A stretch of 64,000 bases of DNA from an uncultured Caldimonas sp. (GTDB taxonomy: Bacteria > Pseudomonadota > Gammaproteobacteria > Burkholderiales > Burkholderiaceae), in assembly GCF_946480305.1 (NCBI RefSeq), contig NZ_CAMLJQ010000011.1:59427-123426 (forward strand). The letters are read 5' to 3'. A model generated the notes under the pieces. It had not been told where the DNA came from and made no database searches. It worked only from the letters and a program-made list of their open reading frames with translations. The stretch's first letter is position 1. Each line of letters begins with the position of its first letter. Position numbers and translations under genes: made by a program. Positions 46,994 through 54,573 of this stretch are shown in pieces.

Positions 46994-47417
46994 CTCTCCC
47001 CCTTCTCTGTGCTGCCGGAGGACGCTCTGATGCCAGGTTTGCCAATGCGCCTCTCCATCCTTGCAGCGGAAAAAGCAATCCGACGCGGCTCTACCCGCCC
47101 TCCGGCGCTTGCTCCGTTAGGAGCTCAACATGCGCCGTGCCACGGTCGTTGTGCTGTGCAACGCTGGTTTTACTGGCTGTTGCTGTTTTGAGCGAAAAAA
47201 AGTAGGGACTGAGTCTGTTCCACTGTCTATTGGACAGTGGCCTTTTTGAAAGTGGCGGATTGAGGACATCAAGCGCTTGGGCTAGGCTCTGCGCAGCGAG
47301 GTCGATTTCTTGTGCAGATGTGTGCCCCCTTTCAAACAATCGCGGTGAGGAGGCAAAAATTGTGTGACCACCGAGCGTTCCGGCATAGCGCCAATAAAAA
47401 TTTGTTGATGGTGCCAA
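46994..47417. other. Intergenic region between MocR gene and oxidase operon
   Basis: The 424-bp gap holds the promoter of the membrane protein/oxidase operon and the 3' flank of the mocR-like gene. It contains one strong hairpin with a T run in plus orientation (listed separately), which no recognised plus-strand gene explains. Otherwise nothing is seen. Confidence 0.5.
47220..47247 (+). terminator. Hairpin with T run, plus orientation
   Basis: Perfect 8-bp arms CCACTGTC (47220-47227) and GACAGTGG (47233-47240) around a 5-base loop, followed by CCTTTTTG. It fits an intrinsic terminator read on the plus strand. No plus-strand gene lies upstream of it, so it may end a small RNA or antisense transcript, or be a chance hairpin. 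Confidence 0.55.
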
Positions 47418-49004
47418 TTACGCCTGCATGCGCTGACTGGCGCTCTCAATTGCATCGGCAAGCTTACTTACCGCGGCTACGATCTGGTCATCCGGCACAC
47501 TGCCAAAGCCGAGAACCAGCCCTTGAGCGGCGGTAGCCCTCTCGTGATAGTGAATCGAAAGGGGGGGCGCTACGATGCCACGTGCGAGCGCGGCGGCTGA
47601 TGCCAGGACGTCATTGCCATCGCGGAGTTCCACCGTCAGGTGCAAGCCGGCATCATTACCGACGATGCCGATACGATCGCCCAACTGACGACGTAATTCT
47701 GCAACGAGCAGTGTCCGTCGGCGGCCATAGACCCTGCGCATGCGGCGAATGTAATCGGCGTAGTGCCCCTCGTAAATGAACTCAGCGAGAGCGGCCTGCT
47801 GGCCCATAAAGCCGACGGGACACAGCTCTGACCGTAGCTGCGAGATTGGATTGACGAGCTGTGGAGGGAGCACCAGAAAGCCGATCCCCAGCCCCGGGTA
47901 GAGCGATCTCGAGAAGCTGCCAACGTACACAGTGTGCCCGTGTGCGTCTTGGCCCTGCAGACAAGGCAACGGCAGGCGATCGTATCTGAACTCGCTACCG
48001 TAATCGTCCTCGATGATCCATGCGCTCTCGCGGTGAGCTGTCTCAATCAACAGTTGGCGGCGAGCTTGGTCCATTGCCACTCCGCGGGGGAATTGATGCG
48101 CAGGCGAGGCGAAAATCAGCGTTGGCAGCGCGGTCGGATCGCTCGCAAGGACCCGGCTTGGGTTGATGCCGTGTAGGTCTACGGGGACGGGCTGCAGCCG
48201 CAGTCCCGCCGCACTGAAGATGCTGCGTGCATAGGAGGAGCATGGATCCTCTATCCAAACACAGTCGCCCGGGTCGGCGAGAAGGCGTGCACAAAGATCC
48301 AGGCCTTGATGCCCACCCTGCGTGATCACCAACTGCTCTTCATCGCAACGCATGCCGCGAGCAAGCCGAAGGTGCTCCGCCAGCGCGCGCGTCAATGCTG
48401 GATGGCCTCGGCTAGACCCATAGCCCTTGAACTCGGATCGAGCTGCGCGCCATGATTTGGCCATCAGGCGGTACCAGATTGCGTGCGGGAACTCATCGAC
48501 GTCGGGGACGCCAGCCAGGAAGGGTCCGGCCTCATGACGCGACGGGAGGGCAATCCGTGTGAGCAAGGCCTGCGCGCGCTGTGATAGGGCCGCGAGCGAT
48601 GAGGGGCGTCTCCCTAAGGGTGGCGCGGTTGGTGCCCCCGCTAGACGAAAGGCGGTCGTGTGAGCTTCGGTCTTGCTGACGTATGTGCCGCTACCAACCC
48701 GGGACTCGGTATAGCCGTCGGCCTCCAGCCGCTCGTATGCATATAGCACGGTGTTGCGGCTGAGGTGAAGCTCGGCTGCTAATTGGCGTGTGGGTGGCAG
48801 CTTTTGACCCTCCTTCAGATGTCCTTCCCGAATGGCCCGACGTATCAGGTCGAACAGGCGACGGTTCACGGGGCCCGCTTGCTTGTACGTCGGCTGCTGC
48901 ACTTGCCCGTCGTTGCACGGCGTCATGTCGGAGGGTGCAAGACCTTGAGCGACTAGCCATTCGGCTAAAGGGGCGGCGTTCACACCAACTCCAGAAAGCG
49001 GCAT
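47418..49004 (-). CDS. MocR-type GntR/aminotransferase-like regulator without PLP lysine
   Basis: A 528-aa fusion of a GntR winged HTH (residues ~45-115, LFDLIRRAIREGHLKEGQKL, LSRNTVLYAYERLEADGY) and an aminotransferase fold I domain, the layout of GabR/PdxR/MocR regulators. PLP-site elements such as IIEDDYGSEFRYD are present. However, the residue that should form the Schiff base is Arg366 (GSFSRSLYPGL; codon AGA at 47907-47909), whereas the family has Lys. The family also has Asp where this protein has Gly in DYGSEF. It may therefore bind another ligand or no cofactor. The start at 49004 (AGGA eight bases upstream) is preferred over an internal ATG at 48926 that lacks a ribosome binding site. 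Its target is unknown; the oxidase operon lies downstream on the same strand. Confidence 0.88.
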   Translation of the reverse strand: MPLSGVGVNAAPLAEWLVAQGLAPSDMTPCNDGQVQQPTYKQAGPVNRRLFDLIRRAIREGHLKEGQKLPPTRQLAAELHLSRNTVLYAYERLEADGYTESRVGSGTYVSKTEAHTTAFRLAGAPTAPPLGRRPSSLAALSQRAQALLTRIALPSRHEAGPFLAGVPDVDEFPHAIWYRLMAKSWRAARSEFKGYGSSRGHPALTRALAEHLRLARGMRCDEEQLVITQGGHQGLDLCARLLADPGDCVWIEDPCSSYARSIFSAAGLRLQPVPVDLHGINPSRVLASDPTALPTLIFASPAHQFPRGVAMDQARRQLLIETAHRESAWIIEDDYGSEFRYDRLPLPCLQGQDAHGHTVYVGSFSRSLYPGLGIGFLVLPPQLVNPISQLRSELCPVGFMGQQAALAEFIYEGHYADYIRRMRRVYGRRRTLLVAELRRQLGDRIGIVGNDAGLHLTVELRDGNDVLASAAALARGIVAPPLSIHYHERATAAQGLVLGFGSVPDDQIVAAVSKLADAIESASQRMQA

Positions 49005-50640
49005 CCCCTCACGTCCTGCTCGGGGCCGGTCAGCGCTCTGCGGATCGTCGCATTCAGGGCTCGCAGTTCACTACCGAACGCGAGCACGGCGCTGGATGAG
49101 ATGAAGAGGCCGATCCACAAGTGATTGATGGTGGCCGCGGTTGCTTATGCGGTTGTAAACGCACCGCGCAAGCTGTGCACCGGGTACGCAGATGTCATGC
49201 CAGACGGATTTCCAGACGCTTTCACCGGACCGTACGAGGAATTGCCTTGGGGCACACGTGACGTGAGGTCTCGGGATGGTGTGGATCGTGTGCCCCTCGC
49301 TTGACGGAAAGTGCGGATATCCGCCCGCGCCCTCGGATGTGGTCGCAGGGCGGCTTAATGAATTCGATGCCCTCAAGTTCTCGCTGAAGCAATGACTCGC
49401 CTCGGTCGGGAGGGGGGATGAGGTACGGAAGAAGAGTCGACGCCCCTCGACGGTCTTCGGATGACGCCGCGCCGTCATGAGATTCCTGGCATCGGCCCTG
49501 CTCCACGGGGTCACCGGACGCCGTCAGTGGGAGCCAAAGCGGCAGGAGCAGAGGTTGCGGTTCTTGCTCCAAGGCAGCAGCAAGGCGCATAGAAGCAGTT
49601 GGTGCACGGACCGGGTCCGAGCGAGCAACGTTTCAAAGTTGCTTTCTCGAACTAACGTGAGCTAAGTAGTTCTCGGGCTGACTGTCCGGCTTGCCTTCGA
49701 ACCCGTCGGTCCTCAGGTTGCGTTGGTCGGCGTTTGAGCCGTAGCTCTCCGTTGCGTGCCCAACGCACGCTGTTGACGTAGCGCTAGACCTCCCTCCAGC
49801 GCTCCTCGTCCACGTTGAGGAGTGGCTCTGCTTGTTCCTTCTCGCGGGTTGCAGCAGAACGGGGGACGGATGATGCCTGGTGCGGCGCGGTTTCGACCAC
49901 GGCGGCTCGCGCGGTGCCCGCTCGCGCAGCACCGGCGGCTGCCTGTGTGTCCCGCACGTTCTCCCGGCACTTGGGGTCGAACCGATCCAAGTGACCGTTG
50001 CCGATTGACCAACCTGTCGCAATGGAGTGTGGCGCCGTCCTTCTACGGGCCAGCTCCACGAAGGCGTGCGAAGTCATTGCTGGCGCAACTCGGCCAATGG
50101 AGCGGTTGACGAAGAGGAAGCTCGCGATAAGCGAGCTGCGCAATTCGCATGGCGCCTCGGTTCCTTGGATCAAGGGCACCGTGCTGGACATTTGTGTTCG
50201 GTGTTGAAGACAACATCGCGATGACAAGCGGCCGTAACTCCCGTGTAACCCTGTGAAAAATTGCTGCGCGCTCCGGTGCGGGGTGTGCATACTTTCAGCA
50301 CAAGAATACGGGAGGTCAGTGCCATTTGCACGAGTGCGGCTGCGTCCTGCAGTACATATCCGTGGTCCAGTTGCCGGCATGCGCTTTGCGCCCCCATCGT
50401 GCCTCGCAGCTCCACGACTAGCACCCTCACCTCGGCGCCTGTCCAGCGTTCAGCACTGCCAAAAAACATCCTCTCATTTGTTTGTCCGTAGGGCCGCGTA
50501 CTCGAGCGCGCGCTTCTATGGTGTTCCTCTCGCTCTTGCCGCGCGCGTCTGCCGTGTTGTCCGTGCGCACCTTCACCCGTGCTTGTCTTCGAGACAAGCG
50601 ACGTGGCTTTTGTTCACTTAAGGAAAGGACGTCTACGTTT
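49005..50640. other. 1.6-kb region without a recognisable gene
   Basis: The largest gap of the window. Several medium frames overlap on both strands (the longest, about 200 codons, is on the minus strand at 49784-50380), but none has a ribosome binding site, a known domain or stable codon bias, and their residues are Arg/Ala/Ser-rich, as in shadow frames. It may contain a decayed gene or mobile-element remains. The last 30 bp carry the AAGGAAAGGA ribosome binding site of the GH16 gene. Confidence 0.45.
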
Positions 50641-51933
50641 ATGACGAAGCACATCGCGACTTCGCTACGCTGGCTCGCTGTAGCCGGCATCGTCACCCTC
50701 TCGGCCTGTGGCGGGGGTTCTGGTTCGGGCTCATCCGGGTCAGACAGGGAGGCCACGCAGGCGCTTGGCGACGAAGCGGAAAACTGGACACGTTGCGCGA
50801 TAGAAGGCGAGGTGTGCTCGCTCACTGGCACGCAGAGGGTCCGATATGGTCTCGACGGTCGCTATGCCTACAAGGACGCTACCGATTCGGTCGCCTGCAA
50901 CAACGAGGAGTTCGGTGACCCATATCCCGGCGCAGACAAGTTCTGCGAAGTGCTTGCTGGGCAAGAAGCGCCTCCGGCTTCCTCGGAAACTACCTGGTCC
51001 GCATGCGGCGTGGAGGATGGCATCTGCTCGTTCAACGGCACTCGCACCGTACGCTACGGGCTTGACGGCCGCTACGCCTACAAGCAAGCGACTGATGCGA
51101 TCAGCTGCAACAACACCGAGTTCGGCGACCCCTACCCCGGGGCCAATAAGATCTGCGAGGTCGCTTCCGCCGGAACCACGCCGCCCACACCCGATGCGGC
51201 CGGCCCTTACGGCCAGAACGCCGCAGACTACGTCCTCACGTTCTCCGAGGAGTTCGACGGGAACACGATCGACCGAGGCAAGTGGGTAGATCATCTGACT
51301 TGGTACCTGCCGCCTGACTCCACGCCCAACTGGCGTGTCAGCGACGGCAGCCTGAAGCTCTTCCCGGTGGCCGGAACCGATTTCACGAAACGCGACTACC
51401 GTCACTTCACGACTGACGGGCATTTCGAGCAGACCTACGGCTACTTCGAAATGGAGGCGAAGTTGCCGCGCGGCAACGCCGTATGGCCGGCATTCTGGCT
51501 CTACAACTACCGGTCGCCCGACCCGGCAGTGCGCCCCGAGATCGACATCATGGAAACCTATCCCGGCGGTGGTCCTGACCTCGGCTGGGGCGACTCGGAC
51601 CTGCATGCCGTCACTTTCGCAGCCACTGCTCACCGGGGCGATGGCCGCATGATCGGCACGCGGATGTTCGCTACCGGGCAGGACCTGTCCACGGAGTTTC
51701 ACAAGTACGCGGTGAAGTGGGACCCGAACTCGATCACGTTCTACTTCGACGGCCAGCCGTTCCACACCATCCATGCCGGCATGAGCGATCCGATGTTCAT
51801 TCTGCTCAGTCTGCAGATGTGCGGCGAGGACCAGAAAGACTGGTGCCCCGTGCCGGACGGGACCACGGTGACCGGCATCGAGAACGCGTTCGAGGTTCGG
51901 TACGTGCGCGCCTGGCAGTTCAAGAACCCCTGA
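50641..51933 (+). CDS. GH16 family lipoprotein glycosidase
   Basis: A 430-aa lipoprotein. The signal peptide ends in a lipobox (LSAC, Cys near residue 22) followed by a Gly/Ser linker. Two tandem Cys-rich modules (residues 49-104 and 119-174) precede a GH16 catalytic domain (about 190-430). The GH16 signature is EIDIMETYP, where the two outer Glu act as nucleophile and acid/base; GYFEMEAKLPRGNAVWPAFWLYN supplies the usual substrate-side strands. GH16 enzymes hydrolyse beta-1,3/1,4-glucans or galactans (laminarin, agar and similar); which one cannot be decided. ATG 50641 has AAGGAAAGGA upstream; the frame is open 53 codons further but without signal-peptide character. A beta-helix protein gene follows 80 bp downstream. 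Confidence 0.9.
   Translation: MTKHIATSLRWLAVAGIVTLSACGGGSGSGSSGSDREATQALGDEAENWTRCAIEGEVCSLTGTQRVRYGLDGRYAYKDATDSVACNNEEFGDPYPGADKFCEVLAGQEAPPASSETTWSACGVEDGICSFNGTRTVRYGLDGRYAYKQATDAISCNNTEFGDPYPGANKICEVASAGTTPPTPDAAGPYGQNAADYVLTFSEEFDGNTIDRGKWVDHLTWYLPPDSTPNWRVSDGSLKLFPVAGTDFTKRDYRHFTTDGHFEQTYGYFEMEAKLPRGNAVWPAFWLYNYRSPDPAVRPEIDIMETYPGGGPDLGWGDSDLHAVTFAATAHRGDGRMIGTRMFATGQDLSTEFHKYAVKWDPNSITFYFDGQPFHTIHAGMSDPMFILLSLQMCGEDQKDWCPVPDGTTVTGIENAFEVRYVRAWQFKNP
50785..51162 (+). repeat. Two tandem Cys-rich modules inside the GH16 gene
   Basis: Two 56-residue modules (50785-50952 and 50995-51162) share W-x2-C, C-S-x2-GT, VRYGLDGRYAYK, CNN-x-EFGDPYPGA and a final C-EV. With four Cys each they probably form two disulfides and may bind polysaccharide. 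Similar modules occur in other secreted glycosidases as far as I recall. Confidence 0.8.
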
Positions 51934-51968
51934 CGCCGGCCTCGGGCGCGGGTTGCCCCGTGCCGACT

Positions 51969-51990
51969 GCCGCGGCCCGAGGGCCGCGGC
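51969..51990 (+). other. Perfect GC hairpin between GH16 and beta-helix genes
   Basis: Ten-base arms GCCGCGGCCC and GGGCCGCGGC are separated by GA, with no T run. It lies 35 bp after the GH16 stop and 26 bp before the next start, so it may stabilise or attenuate the shared transcript. Confidence 0.55.
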
Positions 51991-52015
51991 GCCATCAAAC
52001 TCCTCGCAGAGCAAC

Positions 52016-53473
52016 ATGAACCAGCAAAGAAGAACGATGCTGCTGCGCACGGGCGGTTGGAGCGCCGTCCTGATTTCGCCGTGGCCGCTGACCGCTTGTG
52101 GTGGAGGCGATGGCGACGACAGCACCGCCGGCCTGGGCGGCTCTCCTACCACGGAGCGGAACAACCAGACGACGCCGACGGATCACGTCGACGTCACCGC
52201 AGTGCCTTTTCGAGCAAGTGGCGACGGCATCACGGACGACACTGCGGCGTTCCAAGCGGCCATCGACGCCGCGGGCAAGGTGTTCGTTCCCCCTGGCGTT
52301 TATCTGATTCGCAACCTCCGGCTGCGTGACGGCACGTCTCTGCTTGGCGCCGACAAGCAGTCCATCCTGAAGCAGGCTGGCGATGCGAACATGATCACCG
52401 CTGAGTCCGCCTCAGGGCAGGCGCATGTGGTGGACATCACGATGAAGCACCTGCAGTTCGTCGGCCAGGTGGCCACGCTCGGTTTCAGGGAGCATACGCA
52501 CCTAGTGGCCGTCAACGGGGTGCGTCGCCTGGTCGTGGAAGACTGCATCTTCAGGGGTTTCCGCGGAGACGGCATTTATCTCGGGGGTCTGAGCACCACC
52601 GGCAGCACGGAACGACATAACGTGGGAGTCCGCATCACCGGTTGCGAGTTCGACGGTGTCAACGGCGACAACCGTAACGGCGTGACGGTGATCGACGGCG
52701 ATGACGTGCTCATCGAACGCAACCACTTTCATGACTGCACGCGGCACGACATGCCCGGCGCAGTCGACATCGAGCCCAACCACCATCCCTTCCACCGGGT
52801 ACGCAACATTCATGTGCGGCACAACACATTTCTTGACGTGGGCGGCAACGTCGGGGCGGTCGCCGTGGTTCTGGCGGGTCACCGATACACGACACACCCA
52901 GAGAACTTCGAGATCGGTCACAACACGATCGATCGATGCACGGGATACGGCTTTGCTTTCGTGCACCGCCCAGCGGCGGCGCTCACCGTTTCGTCGCCCT
53001 CGCACAGGGTCCGCGTGCATGACAACCTGATCCGCCAATGCCGCGGAGGCTTCGGTCTGACCGGCATCGCGGGCATGGACATGGAGAACAACGAAATCAC
53101 GGACACGCACGGCTGCTACATCGCCTACCTGGAGCCGAACACGCAGTGCATCGACGTGACGTTGAGGAGAAACCGCTTCGTGCGATGCGGCAGCGAAGGC
53201 GGCATCGGGCTGAACGTCTTCCACGTGAACCAACTCATGATTCAGGAGAACGCGTTTTTCGACTGCGGCTCCGGCCAGGCCGGCGCTTATGCGGTGGACT
53301 TCAAGAACGGTCGCTCGAGTTCGGTCTCGATCGTGGACAACACCTTCGCCTCACCGGGCGGCATGACGCGCGTCGCGATACAGAAGGAAGCCAACCACGT
53401 GTTCGATGTGGGAAGCAACGAGCTCTCCGGCAATGATTTCGGCGGGCTGCCGCACAACTTCGCGGCCCATTGA
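52016..53473 (+). CDS. Secreted right-handed beta-helix protein (pectate lyase-like)
   Basis: A 485-aa protein with a lipoprotein-type signal (residues ~1-29, ending LTACGGGDG) and a parallel beta-helix. It starts with the pectate lyase-3 signature (VPFRASGDGITDDTAAFQAAID, then VFVPPGVYLIRNLRLRDG) and runs through about ten coils with repeated N-x-F/I and GxxI elements up to residue 470. Such proteins are polysaccharide lyases, hydrolases or epimerases; the catalytic residues cannot be assigned here. It follows the GH16 gene in the same direction, and a terminator lies 280 bp after its stop, so the two may form a polysaccharide-processing pair. ATG 52016 begins the signal peptide; the open frame further up has no signal character. 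Confidence 0.85.
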   Translation: MNQQRRTMLLRTGGWSAVLISPWPLTACGGGDGDDSTAGLGGSPTTERNNQTTPTDHVDVTAVPFRASGDGITDDTAAFQAAIDAAGKVFVPPGVYLIRNLRLRDGTSLLGADKQSILKQAGDANMITAESASGQAHVVDITMKHLQFVGQVATLGFREHTHLVAVNGVRRLVVEDCIFRGFRGDGIYLGGLSTTGSTERHNVGVRITGCEFDGVNGDNRNGVTVIDGDDVLIERNHFHDCTRHDMPGAVDIEPNHHPFHRVRNIHVRHNTFLDVGGNVGAVAVVLAGHRYTTHPENFEIGHNTIDRCTGYGFAFVHRPAAALTVSSPSHRVRVHDNLIRQCRGGFGLTGIAGMDMENNEITDTHGCYIAYLEPNTQCIDVTLRRNRFVRCGSEGGIGLNVFHVNQLMIQENAFFDCGSGQAGAYAVDFKNGRSSSVSIVDNTFASPGGMTRVAIQKEANHVFDVGSNELSGNDFGGLPHNFAAH

Positions 53474-53910
53474 CGCACGGTAGGAAGGGTGGTCTCACGC
53501 GAAAATCGCTGTGTCAACTTGGCGATGTACGAACTCTAGAGCCTCATGCTGCTGCTATCCCGGGGCAGCTTAGAGCAGCTACCCCTGCTGGCGACGCACT
53601 GGAAGGAGACGCCACTTCTGGGGATGGCGCACGCCCGCCCACGTCGGTACAGTTGCAGCGTTCCTCCCGGAACGCTGGAGCATGCGGCCGAGGTGCCATC
53701 CACCGTTTGCAGGTCGTGCGCTCCCTCCTGAATCGACGCGCTAGCGTCTTTAGCACCCGCCCAATTGGCGGGTTCTTTTTCTCTTCGAGAATGCTCATAC
53801 CTGCTCATCTGGCAACTGCCGGGTTTCGACCGCTGTGCTGTTTCCGGTTCTCCGGGATTTCGAGAACGGGGAGGACGGCAATCGCTGCCAGCTCGCACCG
53901 GTCGCTTGTC
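53474..53910. other. Region between beta-helix and thermonuclease genes
   Basis: 437 bp with one clear intrinsic terminator (53755-53780) and the presumed promoter of the thermonuclease gene after it. An in-frame ATG of the nuclease frame lies at 53791, directly after the terminator. No other gene is seen. Confidence 0.45.
53755..53780 (+). terminator. Intrinsic terminator
   Basis: Arms ACCCGCC and GGCGGGT around CAATT are followed by TCTTTTT. Orientation plus; it should end the GH16/beta-helix transcript before the nuclease gene. Confidence 0.8.
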
Positions 53911-54414
53911 GTGAGCCTTGCGGCGAGAGCCGTTTCAGGCGTCGTGCTCGCTCTTGCTGCGTTGTCCTCATCTGCGGAAACACCTCTGCATGGTCGCGTT
54001 GTGAGCGTTGCAGACGGCGACACCGTCACCCTGCTCGACACCGAGAACAAGCAATACAAGATTCGCCTTGCTGGCATCGATGCGCCGGAGAAGGGCCAAC
54101 CCTTTGGTAAGCAATCGAAGGCCAACCTGTCGCTGCTCGCGTTCGGCCGGATCGCCCTCGCAGAGTGCAGCAAGCAAGACCGCTACAAGCGGCATGTTTG
54201 CAAGGTGCTTGTTAACGAAGTCGACGTAAACCTTGAGCAGGTCCGTCAGGGGTACGCGTGGCACTACGAGAAGTACCAGCAAGAGCAGTCGCTCGAGGAC
54301 CGGGCCAACTACTCGGACGCACAGCGAACTGCCACCGTGCAACGTCGAGGACTTTGGTCGGATGTAAGTCCCGTGCCGCCGTGGGACTGGCGCGCCCAAA
54401 AGCGCGATCGGTGA
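53911..54414 (+). CDS. Thermonuclease (SNase-like), secreted
   Basis: A 167-aa protein: a signal peptide (SLAARAVSGVVLALAALSSS) followed by a staphylococcal-nuclease-like domain. The SNase landmarks are visible: VADGDTVTLLD, IRLAGIDAPEKGQPFG (the catalytic Arg in IRL and the Glu of APE) and the later YKRHVCKVLV segment with the second Arg. The C-terminal RRGLWSD is typical for bacterial SNase-like proteins. These enzymes degrade DNA and RNA outside the cytoplasm in a calcium-dependent way. GTG 53911 is preferred because it opens a normal signal peptide; ATG 53791 in the same frame is the alternative and would add 40 residues. Confidence 0.88.
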   Translation: MSLAARAVSGVVLALAALSSSAETPLHGRVVSVADGDTVTLLDTENKQYKIRLAGIDAPEKGQPFGKQSKANLSLLAFGRIALAECSKQDRYKRHVCKVLVNEVDVNLEQVRQGYAWHYEKYQQEQSLEDRANYSDAQRTATVQRRGLWSDVSPVPPWDWRAQKRDR

Positions 54415-54452
54415 CAGTCGTATCTATCGCAGCTTCGAAGACTCCCTGATAG

Positions 54453-54475
54453 ACACCCCCCTCTCATGGGGGTGT
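54453..54475 (+). terminator. Possible terminator after the thermonuclease gene
   Basis: Arms ACACCCCC (54453-54460) and GGGGGTGT (54468-54475) with a 7-base loop lie 38 bp after the stop codon. A T run is lacking, so it is a weak candidate. Confidence 0.45.
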
Positions 54476-54491
54476 GATTGCTGAGGTGCGG

Positions 54492-54509
54492 CCCCTATAG
54501 CCCCTATAG
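54492..54509 (+). repeat. Tandem 9-bp repeat upstream of the DNase lipoprotein gene
   Basis: CCCCTATAG occurs twice in direct tandem, 65-82 bp before the start of the large lipoprotein gene. It could be part of its promoter or an operator. Confidence 0.5.
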
Positions 54510-54573
54510 AATTCGCGCCGAATTTCTTCCGGGCGTGGCCCGGATTTACAACTAAGAGCACTCAGGAGGGATC

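Noticed and set aside
49784..50380. 198-codon minus-strand frame
   Set aside because: No ribosome binding site, domain or consistent codon bias; Arg/Ala/Ser-rich as in a shadow frame.
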